Both the position numbers and the translations under genes were made by a program. Below are positions 22,501 through 35,600 of a DNA stretch of 64,000 bases, in pieces. The notes under the pieces are model-generated. The model saw only the letters and a list, made by a program, of their open reading frames with translations, made no database searches and was not told where the DNA came from. Source of the DNA: Pagrus major (taxonomy: Eukaryota > Chordata > Actinopteri > Spariformes > Sparidae). The stretch lies in NCBI RefSeq assembly GCF_040436345.1, contig NC_133237.1, positions 23,069,749 through 23,133,748 of the forward strand. The letters run 5' to 3'. Every line of letters begins with the position of its first letter. Position 1 is the stretch's first letter.

Positions 22501-23067
22501 AAAGGCTCTGGTGATTACTCTGGTGATATGTTGCCCCCTGTTTGTTTTAAGTGGGAATTCGACAAGTGGCCAATTCTTACATATTGCACCGTTAAAAACA
22601 GCAATCTTTCACCTTTAATTTAAACACTCTCACTTTTTATTTTGAGCATGTTTGTCAGCAAAAGGTAAAAAAAAGAAAAAAAACATGCCATTAAAAGGAA
22701 ACTGAGTTGAAAAGAACTAATTCGATTTCAGTAAAGACTTAATTATTTATTAAAAGGAGGCTATTAGTCAGTAAATTGAAGGGGAACCCAAAACATAACT
22801 TGTCGCTTTCACTTTCATGTCCTGCTGTGGGTGTTTTCCCGTGACTGTCCCAACTGACCAAGAGCCTTTCACTTTGTTCCTATAGGCAATTTCCGATTTT
22901 TGTTTTTTATTTTGTTTTTTTGTTTGTTTGTTTTTAAACTTTAGTGCCAAGAACAATGAAAAACAGTCAGTCCAAGTACGAAAAGTGAATATCAGATTTC
23001 ATATTTGGCAATATGTTTTGCCATAGTCTGGATTTGCTCATAAATCTGCTACTACTTTCGACCCCAA

Positions 23068-23145
<78 letters not shown>

Positions 23146-23158
23146 CTCACGCACACAT

Positions 23159-23214
<56 letters not shown>

Positions 23215-23799
23215 CCAAATAAATAAATAAATAAAAACAAAGGAAAAAGGTAATTAATTAATTAATTAATCATGGGGTCTTATTTAATAGTTTTAGTTCA
23301 GATGTTTCTGCCTTCGTTCCTGCTGGACTCGAGGGTTTTTAATGTTATCTCGAGGGATTATTCAGTGTCTTTGTTAAGGATTGTTTCAGTCTCAGCCTTG
23401 GATATGTGGAACTTCTTTGTTATGGCCAGTTTGCTCTCGGTGCACGCTGAGCTGACAATCTGTTTCTCCCACATTATACTGCTCCCTTCTGGTAAGAACA
23501 AAGTTCTGCATCTCTGGCATGCCGCCCTCTTATCTGCCGCTATTTTACAGTAAATGATGAGCCCACGTGTCGATAACAGGAGCTCATTTGGCATTTTCAC
23601 CTTCCAGTATATTTCATAAAGATTGTTTATTATTAAAACAGCCTTTGCCCCTTTGTGGAATGTCAAGACAAAAATATTGATCATAAACATGATGAAAATC
23701 TATAGACCATCGTTTCTGCCGAGAAAGTGTAAAGTGCCTACCTGTCGCAGTGAGGAGGACCCCCACAAAGAGCCAAACAAATGATATCCTTCCACTCAT
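19561..23799 (-). CDS. ICAM-like gene D: five Ig domains, no anchor seen
   Basis: Exons (minus strand): 23742-23799 signal, 21563-21838 D1, 21163-21489 D2, 20318-20539 D3, 19963-20190 D4, 19593-19856 D5; all phase 1, 458 residues plus one base. The signal is [20 protein letters not shown]1 (20-111) has four cysteines (ASC, INC, PQC, TQC) and GMGWEA, Glu59 matching the ICAM integrin contact. D2 (112-220) has [10 protein letters not shown] and [16 protein letters not shown]3 (221-294) and D4 (295-370) carry an A-strand Cys (LEC, LTC) and a B-strand Cys (TLC, LTC) but no F-strand Cys (YTVQA, YMITA). D5 (371-458) is canonical ([16 protein letters not shown]). Five domains match ICAM-1/ICAM-3. No transmembrane exon lies before gene C. 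Reading through the last donor gives 10 more residues ([10 protein letters not shown]), a stop at 19561 and AATAAA at 19534-19539, giving a 468-aa secreted form. It is the first gene of the array. Confidence 0.85.
22233..22595. repeat. MITE, TTAAAGGTGCAATATGT family (copy 3)
   Basis: The left end TTAAAGGTACAATATGTAGG is mirrored by TTAACGGTGCAATATGTAAG at the right end. It contains GAAGTTAGCATGCTAACCAG and ATATGTTGCCCCCT, both recurring at 41.3 and 42.2 kb. It lies in gene D intron 1. Confidence 0.8.
23071..23272. repeat. (CA)n microsatellites with AAAT and TTAA tails
   Basis: Two CA tracts (23071-23142 and 23159-23213) are separated by a CTCTCTCACGCACACATG spacer, followed by AAAT units (about 23216-23236) and TTAA units (23252-23270). 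This is in gene D intron 1. Confidence 0.95.
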
Positions 23800-23925
23800 T
23801 TGATTTGTTTACTCATCTAACCGGAACAATGTCCCTTCTGTCGTTTAGTCCAGCTCTGCTCAGCTTCTCTGTGGGGCTGTGCTGTCCTGATCCCTCCGTA
23901 GTAAACCAGTGAAGTACATTCACAG

Positions 23926-23995
23926 GAGAGGGAGAGAGAGACACATGCTCTCTCTCTCTCCCTCTCTCTCTCCCTCCCTCTCCCTCTCTCTCTCT
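23926..23995. repeat. GA/CT tracts upstream of gene D
   Basis: A GGAGAG/GAGAGA run followed by a CT-rich run forms opposed purine and pyrimidine tracts about 130-200 bases upstream of the gene D ATG, in its likely promoter. Such sequence can bind GAGA-type factors or form a hairpin or H-DNA; no function is shown. Confidence 0.8.
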
Positions 23996-24227
23996 GTACA
24001 GTCGCAGTACAGTGGTTTTTTGTGTGGGCTACTTATTCATGAGTCAGTCAGATTTAAAGCCTACACGAGAATTCAGCTGTTCTGATTTGCTGTATTTTTA
24101 GCACGTTTACATTGATTCATGTTTGTATTTAGTCAAGATTAATTCGATATCTTGTCAAACTGAAGAAACGTTTTAGTGTCTTTGTTCTGACTGATTAAAA
24201 ATGAGACTGAGACTGAGTGAGACTAGA

Positions 24228-24625
24228 TTTACAGTGCCCATAAAAAGTATTCTTCCCCCTGGATGTTTCCTCTTTTATTGCTTTTATAAATGGAATCATG
24301 GTCAATATAATTTGGCTTTCTCGACAAAAAAACCCAAAAACCTGTCAAAGTGAAAACCGATTTCTACGAAGTAATGCCAATTAATCAATCACCCGCCTTT
24401 AAAGAGATAATTCAACAGTCCAATCCAATAGAGAATTTGTGGCTGGTCTTGAAAAGGGCTGTTCACGCCTGATTCCCGTGCAACCTCACAGAGCTCGAGC
24501 AGGTTTACCAAGAAGCGCTGTGTCCAGATGTGCAGGCCTGATTGAGACCTATCCACACAGACTCAGTGAGTATACTAAACACTGACTTGAAGGGGGTGAA
24601 TACTTATGCAGTCACTTATTTTGCT
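24228..24625 (+). mobile_element. Decayed Tc1/mariner-like transposon
   Basis: The left end reads ACAGTGCCCATAAAAAGTAT and the right end, reversed, GACTGCATAAGTATTCACCC. At 24422 a plus-strand frame reads NPIENLWLVLKRAVHA and then a stop; NPIENLW is the signature near the last catalytic residue of Tc1/mariner transposases. Only about 400 bp remain, so it cannot encode a working transposase. Confidence 0.7.
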
Positions 24626-27600
24626 GATTTGTTGACAGATATTACAAATATTAAATAACTTTTCACAGCTGCTGATTTTTCCCAAAGAAAAGAAGATAAA
24701 AATCATATTGCAAATTGGAACAATGTATGTGTTTTCTCTCTTTAATTCAACACATCTGACTGTGTGGAAAATTTCTGCAGAGACAAAAGAAAAGAAAAGA
24801 GAAGCAAAGAAATTGCTTACCGCTCTCCGCTCTCCGCTTTTTTTTTTTTCAAGTTTGATGCACTGCTGCAGTGTAAACCCGTCAGCAGATGATAGGATAG
24901 CTAACTTAAACTCTTGTATGTATCTGATTAAATTCAAGGTGCAGATGTTTGCAGACACAATGGGTTTGTTTTCCTCCTTTTTTCCCAGTTTTTTCACCAG
25001 CCGCCACTGACATTTAGGTTAAAATCTAGACTGAATTTATTTAACCACATGAATGAAACAGACACTTACATGATGTTCTGTTTCACAGCTAGAAATACAA
25101 AATCCATATTTTAAGGAGCACATTTGATGACAGCGATGGTATCATGCTTCCTTTCTCAATCAAGCTAAACCATCAAAAATGATTTGTATGCATGCTGGAA
25201 GGTTTCATTATGCCCACACTTCTTGAGGTCACCAGCGCATAGATTCACACCCACACACCCACATTTCGAGACAGATTGAGTGTTTGCAGCTCTACCAGCA
25301 CCATGTTTTCATATTTTACAAAACAAATGTTTTTGGACCAAAGTAAGATAAGTGCTGCCACTTCTGGCGAATTGTTGGAGTCATCAGTCGGAAATCAGAT
25401 ATGGCTTATGTTTTCAGATCCACTGAGCTTTGTAGTGAGATAAACATGTTGGCTGATTTCCTCACAACATTTTTTTCAGTCAACAAGGCGTCTTTCACTT
25501 TCAGGAAGAAGTAAATTTGATCTGTGGAGTTTCCACACTATGCAGTCACATCCTGTTTTTGGTTGTTTCCAATTTCCAGAAGTATGGGATATTCCAGGAT
25601 ATGCAGGATATTAATTCCTTGAAATGGGGAGCTCTTGCCCTCCTGCACTGATGTGATGGTTATAGGGATTCTAATGCTCAGTCATCCTAGGTTGATAGCT
25701 TTGTGGGAGGCACATCTTCAGCGATAAATAAAAAATCTAGGGGCTGAGACACTGATTTTGTGGGAGTGCAGGGGGAACGAACAGTAATCACATCCTCCCT
25801 GAGCTCTTGTGGTCCACGGATGTGATGAATAGAAAGCAGAACAATGTGTTTGCAGTTAAATTAGGGAATGTGAGAATGCTGAGAATAAACAGCTGCACAC
25901 AGCAAGACGTCTTTAATCCAGTAAGGGTCAAAGGTTGTTTCAGCAGTCCATCAGATGGGAGCAGAAGGGCATGATAGAAGACGATACGCAGCAAGGGAGG
26001 CCCTGAAAGACAAACAGGGGGCTTTGTTTAAGAAAACAAGCATTGAGATTCCAGTCATGTTGCTAAAACGCTCCCTACTCACAAAAACATAAAACATGCA
26101 TTACTCTTTCCTCCAGTCTCACTCCAGGAGGGTTTTGCACACAGTCATATCACACTCAGAGGGTTGCTATGCAGATTTCAATAAAATGTTATTGGTGTCA
26201 AGCCAGTGGTAAGCTTTAATCTCCTGACAATGGGTCTGTGTTTCCCAGCAGCTAAACCAGAGGAACTGAAAACTGAACAAAGATTACTGGAACAGAACTA
26301 AAGTGTTCAAAAGTGTGTCTAACTCTCCGAAATGTTATCAAGCATGCAGTGTGATCACTATCAGCTTTAAACTTGCATGTAGCGACCTCAGAGAGCCCAG
26401 CCGGCCACCTTTAAAGAATTTCCGGCTCATTTCTATTAACTTCGCTCAGATGTTTTACACTAGTGAGTCACATAGTATTTAATGGTCTGAAAAATAGCAG
26501 CTCTTGTATGGGAGGGTTTTTTCTCAAGATAAAGGGTTTCTAAAAGTGGTGGTGATGATATACGCTGATGCTGATCTGTTTCCAGCAGCGTACAGAGGAG
26601 ATAGAGAAATAGGAAAGAGAAGGGACAATGGATTCACCTTCCATCTAAACTTCTGCACGTTCAAGACAATAAGACTCATTAATGCTGTCCAAAAGATTAT
26701 CATGGTTTGAGTAATGTCTCAAGTCTGTTTTCCTCCCAGAAGACAGACAAAACTTCCATTCTATGAAGGATGAAGGGAAATTCCCCAACAAAATAAGAAG
26801 AAAACTGAAAGTGGTGGAATAAAAGATTAGTAAGAGAAAGAGAGTGAACTATGTCATTAACGTCATTAAGATTTAAAAGTAACCTTCAAATAGCGTCAAC
26901 GAGGCTCCAGGTGATAACGTAACCTCTGTAAAACTTTTCCTGTGACAAAGAGGAAATGGCTGTAAAAGTAAAGGAAAAACACTTGACTGCATGTATCCAG
27001 AGACTAATGACTTGTCGGCACACTGATAGGATGTCCTTGTACTTTAGAGAAAAGCCTACATCAGCTTTGGATGTTTTTTTTCTCACCGTCTCTTTAAATC
27101 TATAAAACTGAGCCGGTATTTAACATTCAGCGGGTAGATTTGTGAAAACAGAGAAGAACACCAGAAACATTCACAGTGCAACAATATGAGTGTTGTCCAT
27201 TTACTTACTGAAGCAAAGCTTACTGTAATGTGATCATGGAAAATGCATGAGTCTAACAGAGGTCCCTCTGTGTCTGCAGATTCCTTGTGTCTCTGCTGGC
27301 ATTTTGAAACAGTTTTCTTTATCTTGTGGAATAGAGATGATGTGTCAGTGTCAGTGTCAGTGTGGTTGGACGGACTCAGGATTTCCTAAAATGGTTTTTA
27401 CACATAGGAAATCATAGATATTTATCTTCCCTCCACATAGTGTAATTTTATCTTACTTCCTGGAAAACCAGCATGACGAATCAAACCGCACAGATTCAGT
27501 TTATTAGCTTAACTGGTTTCCACAGAGGATTTTAGTCATCCACTAGAGATTATTCACCTCCCAGTTGTGTCTAAACTTGAAGGAATTTCAGAGTAATACT

Positions 27601-30600
27601 AGAACTTCTATTTCATGTTCAAAGCGCTGTTACGCAACAGAAGTCATTTGTCTTCTAATTCCAGTGAAGTTTGAATTCAGTTTCCCCTCACATCCGCTGA
27701 TTTCTGTTCAGAACTCACATTGAACAAACTCTCCCACTGAGAGTTCAGAGTCTACATTCCACAACATTGAGTAAGATGAATTCCCCTGTCAAGGACTGCG
27801 CTCTTGCCTTGATCATTAAACTGAGCAGAGGTCAGTTCTGGAATGCATTTGTGCTTTTGGAAAGGATACTGCAAATAAGTACAGTCAATCTGATTTCATG
27901 CAAACCCTCCTGGCAAAGTTCATACAAGTTGAAACAATCCAGATGTAAACCTGCTTCATCACTCATATCTGCCTTCAAAACCTTAACGTAAGAGCATTAT
28001 AATAACTGTATATTAGCCTTTTACCACACACACCCAACCTTAATTTTACAAATGTACCTCATACCGGTAGCAATATGCATAAATTATTCAAGTGATTGAA
28101 CAGTTTGGCTTCAGTATAGGCAAGAGCATACTAATGATATAACTCAGGTCCCATTTTATCACTTGAGAACGTTGTGAAAACAATCCTTGTGCACACAGAT
28201 CCACAGAAATGATTGAAAATGCTGTATTATGCATGCCAGGCCATGGCAGTGTAATGTCGCAATTACACACCACGAAAAAACAGCACCTGTCTGCGCACGT
28301 TTTCAACAGAGCGGTGAGCCATCATTTCACAGTAAGGGTGCAGCAAATCTACACTCGGCTGGAGGAACGTTAATAAACTCAGTACAGTCAGCAGCACAAA
28401 GCTCAATAATCCCCCATTGTTCTTGTTGTTGAAGCTGGGCCGTGTCGTCACAGTTTTGATAGGAATTATGTATTGCCAGTTACACAATGACGTTAAAGGT
28501 GCTATTTGTGAGAAAAGTTGATTTTTGACTCCCAACTTGTCAAATAATGACACTTTGGGATTGTTGGACTGGTTGGCCGTCGTCCCAAAGCGTCATTATT
28601 TGAAGAGTTGGGAGTCAAAAATCAACTTTTCTTACAAATAGCACCTTTAAGGGTGGCGTTTTCAAATATTAAATCGCTCAATTCATGGGAAATGCACAAA
28701 AGCGGTATTCTGTCAGAACTTGCATAAGTTTGTGATGTCACAACTATACAGTCACTGCCCTCATCCATTTCCCAAGCACAACTGTGGTTACAAAAACACT
28801 GGCAGAGCTGATGAGGAAACACTGTGGCCAGAGTCTACTCAGTGCCTGTGGGAACTGACTAATCAAAGCAGACTGAGCTTTTCAGGAAGGGGGAGTTTAA
28901 ACGGAGCATCCAGACAGAGGGTGAGTCGAGGTGCTGCAGCAATTGACAGTATGAGAAAAAAATTATCGTAAACAATTTTAGTAGACAACTAAAACATAGT
29001 ATAAAACTTAAAATGAGCATAATATGGCACCTTTAGCTGTGTTCAACATCAACAAATTTAGTGCCAATCCAATCAGAAGATGTTGAGATATTTCCGTTTA
29101 ATTGACAACTTTGACCTAATGCTGGTGTACAGGAAACATCAGGGCATCTCCAAAATTAGTAGGATTCATTCTCTGGGCATCACGAATGTCAAAAGTGTTG
29201 GACTGACTGACCCATAGACCAACATTGCTATCCTTCAAGACATGCCGGCAATATGGCTAAAAGCCAGGGCTCTTATTATCAACACAAATTATTTTAATTT
29301 GCTGACCTTCTCTTGTGGCTCTGTAGTTGCCAAAACAAACTTCATTCATTAACTTGAAAAAAGCATGACATATGATTAAATAATTATAATGTAACTGGAA
29401 AGGGTAAGTGTGCTATATGCAGGAACCAGATAACAAGCAGGAAATATCCAATTAACTGCAGACAATTCTATGGAGTCCACAAAAGACAGGAAGAGTGTTT
29501 AAAGTCAGTGTGAGCCATGCAAGGTGGCAGCACAGCCTGGAAGTCTCTCTTCCTGATCTTACTTCTTATCAGATGGCCTCCTGTCTGCTTACTGGACACC
29601 ATGTACAGTGGATCCTCCTGTCGCCTCCGTCTGTCTCTTCTGATTATATTATAATCAGTTTACTTTCCACCATTTCACCCTCATCTTAACCTTTGCTTAG
29701 AAAATACATCCTGTGGTTTCTATTATGCATTGAGTACATTTGGATTTCTGCCTACTGTTGCTGGCCTAAAACTCCCTCTTTCAGTTTTCTGTTTCAGTTC
29801 ACCCTACCCCTTCCTTTCCACTGTTAGACTTTCTTTTTGCTCCTTTCTCCCGTCTCCTTTTAAATGCAACAGCTCTCTTCACTTGGAAATGAAGGAGACT
29901 GAAGACCTCCTTTCACAGTAATTACATTGTTTTGTTCTAGTGTTTTGTGAAGGGAGGCTCACTCCTGTCCAGCTGAGTCATAGGAGAAGGCCTCTCCAAG
30001 AACAATCTGCCCCTTCAAGGCTCCCCCTTTGCTCAACTGTGTACCGACAACAATCAGATTCATCCAGAAACTCCAAGTTGGTGGGGGAGGATGACTCAAA
30101 GGATCTGCCACTATGACCCTTTGACAGGAACTGTAGAAGTCTGTATCAGATTAAAGAAAACATTTTTTAGATAAGGACAATGCAGTGCAGTTTCCTGAGA
30201 AATCACCAGAGTCATCTTTCAAAGAAAATCATGTTTTTCCCCCTCTTTTGCTCATTTACAACAATTCCAGAGTAGCTAAGGAAAGCAACCTTGAATCAGT
30301 CCTGCTCGGAAATACAGCCTGACATGAAATGTGCTGACAGTGGGTTTCAGGTCCTGTTATTGAGGGAGGATCTAACTATTCTATCTGGGCCTGATTGTCC
30401 CAAGAGAGGATCATCACTTTACAACATAAAGTTTGACATCATAGCCATATGGTAATGTTTAGGAGCTGCGTGATGGTGGACAGGCAAAGAGGTTAGACGG
30501 TCAGGTTCTTCTAACTAGACGTTTCTTCTTATTTTCTACAGAAACAATAAAAATGAATTGGTGAGTGATCATTTTAATTTGCCTCAGTTTGATTAGTTTT

Positions 30601-31560
30601 ATCAGCAGAGGGAGAGAAAACTGGATGTGCAGTTTGAATAGATTGTTAGCGATGATGTCATGTGTTTTGGGAGTAATAAACTGTAAATATTTTTCCAGTT
30701 GAACGGCAGAGACCCTCCTACATCATCTGGCAGAGAGTGCTCTGACGACAAGTCCTCCAACCCCTTTTGCATGATATCCCCCAAACCTACCGAAGACATC
30801 TGTTCATGAGGTTAAAAGTTTCCACAGGGACACAGAGAAACATATGTGAGTGTTTTATCTAATGGCTCTTTGTTCTGTCCAGGGGCTTCTTTTATTGCTT
30901 ACACTGCAGAGGCCACTGCATGAAAGTCACTGATCTCTGGCTCCCCCATGTGTTGAAGGCAACGAAGTGATCCTGAAGTAAATCAGACTGGACAATAAAT
31001 GTCTTCACCTCCAGAGAAACATTTAAGATTCTTTGATCTGCCTATCTAATAACAAGATAACAACATTTTTAAAAAAGTCCAAGTGGGAATACTTTATTGT
31101 TTTACAGTATTTTTTTAAACACTCAACACCAGAGCTCTCCTTGATTACTGGAAGTCACCACTAGATGACAGCATAGTGTCAAATCAAACATCCAGACTTC
31201 ATCACACTCTCTTTAACCTCCATACAAATGTGATCCACTCTCCCTGAGCAGAGATTTGTGGGGCAGACAGGGCTTTTGGCAAAGGTGGAGGAGGGGGCTG
31301 CTGCTGCAAACAGTTGGATAACATATGGATTTGGGAAACCTCAGCGGTGGCAACCACATCGACCACATACGCTCACTCTGATGCCATAACAAAGCCTCTG
31401 GGAAAACCTAATTAGCAAGGTCAAAGCCAACTGAGTCGAAAAGTGGGATTCCTGTTAGTCAGATTTAATCTGAATTAATCGTTACTTGTGATGGGTGGGA
31501 GAGAACCTCACATGAGCTCAGATCAGAGGCCTCCATGTCCTATTTATCTTAGGCATAAAG
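24626..31560. other. Gene-poor stretch upstream of gene D
   Basis: No exon with both plausible splice sites and a recognisable domain was seen. The open frames here are short, without recognisable domains, and not conserved in style. The only structured item is the palindromic element at 28493-28650. Around 27340-27360 there is a small GTGTCA tandem run. Confidence 0.4.
28493..28650. repeat. Near-perfect palindromic MITE (68-bp arms)
   Basis: The left arm 28493-28560 starts TTAAAGGTGCTATTTGTGAG. The right arm 28583-28650, reversed, starts TTAAAGGTGCTATTTGTAAG. Both continue through GTTGATTTTTGACTCCCAAC to ACTTTGGGA or GCTTTGGGA with only a few mismatches and indels. The loop is 22 bases. RNA from it would fold into a long hairpin. 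Confidence 0.85.
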
Positions 31561-31564
31561 AGCA

Positions 31565-32610
31565 GCGGTGGGGGAAGTATTCACATCTTTTACTGAAGTA
31601 AAAGCAGCAATACTACAGTGTAAAAATACTCTGTTGCAAGTAAAAGTCATTCAAAATGAAGTAAAAGTAGTTAAATAAAAGAATTAGCATCAAAAAGTAC
31701 CAAAAATGAAAGAACTAATTATGCAGAATAACCCACTTCAGAATCACACTGTATATCACTGGATAATATCATTGATGTATTAATGTATTCATCACTTTAA
31801 TATTGCAGCTGGTAAAGTTGAAGCTAATCTTAATTACTTAACATACTACTGGGTGGCTTAACTTTTAATAATATGAGTCATTTATATGTTCAATATGTGT
31901 AATAGAGTAAAAAATACAATATTTACCACCAAAATTAAGTGGAGTTGACCTATAAAGTAGGATCCACTTCATTAAAACCCAACACCACTGACATTTCGGC
32001 TAGTGTTGCAGGCTAACCTTAAACACACTTCAAGCAGGAAATGTGATTCAAAAACAGATTTCATGACCTCTCACATCATTCTACAAGATTCATCTTGTTT
32101 CACTTCAGAGGAACAAACATATTTTTTGTTCCCGTCAGTGCATCACACACTGTGGTTTTCACAGTGTTATGTGTCAAGTGAACATATCATATTGTGTAAT
32201 ATTTTTCAAAAATAGTTTCATGATTTTACTGAAAATATGCAAACCATTTGATGTTTGCTTTGTCTTATGTTTTATGTATTATGTATGTTCCTCAAATGTA
32301 CACAAGTGCATTTATTACAATGCTATACTTCTACTCTGCTGCATTTTGGAGGCCAATATTGTAGTTTTCTACCCCACTACAATTATTTGATAACTTTAGT
32401 TGCTCGTTACTTTACAGATTACATGCTGCCTCAGAGTCCAAGTGGTGCATTTTTAAAATATTTACTGGATCAACTACAAAGCATATACATACATAATATC
32501 AGCTACTTTAAGACTATTTGTACGGGTGACTTTCCTTTCTGCCGAGGCAACGTTTAACACAATATCTTTATTTTTACTTAAGTATGCCTTTTGAGTAGTT
32601 TTTACAATAC
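31565..32610. repeat. Fish interspersed repeat region
   Basis: GTGGGGGAAGTATTCACATC with ACTGAAGTAAAAGCAGCAAT marks a repeat edge of the type seen at 11424. The similar words TTTACTTAAGTATG near 32575 suggest the same element continues or is broken by an insertion. No coding signal. Confidence 0.5.
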
Positions 32611-35600
32611 TGATTATTACACCTGGCCAGTGACTACAGCTGAAAATGATCCAAGATGGCTAAATTGGCACATTTACAGAAATCTCTGTCAGTAATGTGC
32701 ACTGTCCCTGTAACTTCAGTGTATTCAAAAACAAAATTAACATAAGCATGAGTGATGTTTCTGCTGTTTGGAGAATGAATGCAAGAGATAAAAGTTGTTT
32801 TACAACTTACACAACTTTCTTGATAGCACCTGTGAAAATTTCATAATATTTTCTTTTAAACTTTTCTGTTCTATCTTCCTCCCTTATGCGGGAATCAGCT
32901 GTGCCTCAGCCAGCGGCGTAGCTGTTCCAGACATCACTGGTTGTATTGCGGTGGGATAAACCACAAAACTGACAATTTCTCAGACCTTTGAAATGGTAAC
33001 ACGGTAAATCCTCTGTTTGTAAGAACTTTAAACACGGAGATTGGCTGTCTTTCTGTGGTTTAATTTTAACTTGTTTGTTTTGGGTTGAGTCCAGCGTGCT
33101 GCAGATGGACACTTTCTCACAGAGCTCCTCAGCCTGGAGCTTTTTCCTAGCTCACTCTCTCCTCTTTGGGTTTGAGTCTGGGGCTCACCCATGGCCTCAG
33201 TGGATCCACTGGCCAGCTAAAATGTTGTTTCGCTTCATGTCCCTTTGCCCCAGCCATGCTAGCATATATAGAATAGTATGTCCTTGCTATGCTGCAAGTT
33301 GCCAAAATAACAGAAACACCCCAAAACCAATTTTGGAAGCAGTCTGGTGTCACAGGCGGTTTTCATCATCCAACAACCACGAAACTCCATTGAAAATGAG
33401 CGTGAATAAATAAGTTTCTACAGCAGCAAGATGAGCTCTATCACTGGCTTTAAAGAGCGGAGAGAGGAGATTAGCATTTTAAAAAACATGGCCTAAGGGA
33501 CTGTGGCTGTCTACCATGTCCCAGAGGCATTTTAGAGTCCATACTGAGAAACAGATAGGGCCCTAATGATTGGCCTTTTACAGATTAATAGAGCACAGCC
33601 TGGAACACTGTATGGAACATAAATGTGAGACGGTGACATAAGATCATTTAGCGAGGGTCATGAGGAGGGGAAGGAGGGGAGGATGGTAACACAAGCTAGC
33701 TCTTGAGAGTAACCATTGATTTTTTTTTTTTAACCCTAGAAGCTCACAGAAAAAACAAAAAGGCTGGAAGGGTTGTAATAATTTGATGAGGAGCAGCTGA
33801 CACAAGATACCCAAAGGTCTAACTCGAGGATGGAGACAAGTGAAACCTAATAGTATTTATCACCGCTACCCATCTGGCCAGCTGCTGGGGACTTTGTTAT
33901 GCTGCCTTTCAGTACACCTTTTTCTCAAATGTGACCAGGATGTCTTTTCAAACCACACCCATGTTCCTCATGCAGGTTTTCATTTGAAAGCCAAAGAGAA
34001 GACAGATCAGCGATTACCCTGTGAAAGGGAAAGGATGCAGAGGTCTTTTTGTGGGCTCAGTAGGAGCTCAAAAGGTCTTGAGATGCCCCCTTCCCCCGTC
34101 AGAGGCCTCCTGGGCACTGTTAACACCATGAGAGAGGGGCAATGACTTCCAAGGTTTGGTAAGGCTGGAGAGAACAGCATCTCAACATCTGGGAGGCATT
34201 ATGCTGTTGCTGCCCAAGGGTGAAACTCAGAGAGTCGATGACGGGGGAGTGACTGTGTGTGTTTGGACCAAGCTGTGTGTGTTTTACAGAGAATGACTTA
34301 ATTACATTGTTTTTTGAGAGTCGGGGTACAAAACCATGACCTCTTGAGAAATACTGAGTTGAATGAGGGTGGCAAACAGAGATGATGGGAGATAGTGAAA
34401 TACAGTGTGCTCTTTCTCTGCGGCGGGTGGTGTATGGGTGCTCATGCACACAGCCTGTATGGCTCTTTGTTCATGCAACTTGTTTGAAGACTGGGTCTTT
34501 CACTGGGCGGCAGGATGTAGAGCTCTGGACCCTTGGCAACACAGCCGCTCCATCTGAGCCTGGCCGAAACAAGATGGCTTTGTATGAGCACGATCACCAT
34601 CCTGCCCCTCCCTTCCTTCCCCTAACCCCTACCTATAGGGCCGTAGCCTGAAGCACTGCGCACCAGGTGCTCCCCCTCGTTAGCCTCACAGCAGCTACAT
34701 GTCCTGCTGCTTTCAGGGAGCAGAAGTTACCTCAGAGCAACCTGACCTTCACTGGGACCAACCCAGTCTTTAATCAAGAGTGCTCTGACATCAGCCGGGA
34801 GCCAGCGAGAGGCAGGCCAGCTGACAGGGAGCAGCATGTGATACCACAAGTTAGACGTGCCTTATATAATAAGTCTTTTCCCTTTTGTGAAAGAGTACTA
34901 AAAAGGCAGTTCAAAGCTCAACAGACAATCATTGTTTGCTTGTTGAATGCCTCATTTTGTTGGTCATAAATGAGGCCAGCCTCAGGGCATTCTGACACAT
35001 GTCCTGATCTCTATCTGAACCCACAAACGAATACAAAAAAAATCTGATTTTAGGTCCACGCACTGCCTCTGAATTACTGACTCATATGAGATTAATAAAA
35101 AACAGAGTTTTGTAAGACGGGAACATTCTCAGCCATTTTGTGAGATTTTCCTGGCTATGTGGCTTTCACACCCCCACCCCCCTTGTGTAATTTTTTAAAG
35201 AGAGAGCTGAGTCCTCTCCATAACATGAACACATGCTGTGCTCCGCCAACTGCCTCAGGCTCACAAGAGACAGGCACTGGACGGTCTTTTACCCCCCTCC
35301 TCCTCTTCCACCCCCCACATCAACCTGTCATCTACCCCTCCACCCTCGCTACATGTCCCACTCATCCTCTTCGATCCTCCTCCTTCTCCGGCCGTGCCTT
35401 GCCGTCAGTCGGCTGTTATTGAGCAGGCATTTCACAGACACTCCCACTGAGACCAGTGACCTCATCAGCGGGCAGGAAGTCAGAGGGTTCAAGTTCCTCC
35501 TGTGAGAGTAATCCCACACATCTCTGCACATTTGATTCAAGAGAGGGGAGAGCGCCGAGGGGCCATGGGGGTGTGGAGTCCCCATACTTACTGGCTTCTC

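Noticed and set aside
23013..23240. His/Thr and Val/Cys repeat peptides.
   Set aside because: They are translations of the CA/TG microsatellite. The same applies at 18.5-18.7 kb and 19.05-19.3 kb.
13208..23799. Genes C and D as one gene with eight Ig domains.
   Set aside because: Gene C has its own good signal-peptide exon (18284-18365) in the right phase, and its first domain is an N-terminal D1 type. Read-through remains possible and is noted as a finding.
24228..24625. Active Tc1 transposon.
   Set aside because: Only the NPIENLW end of a transposase remains, followed at once by a stop, and the total length is about 400 bp.
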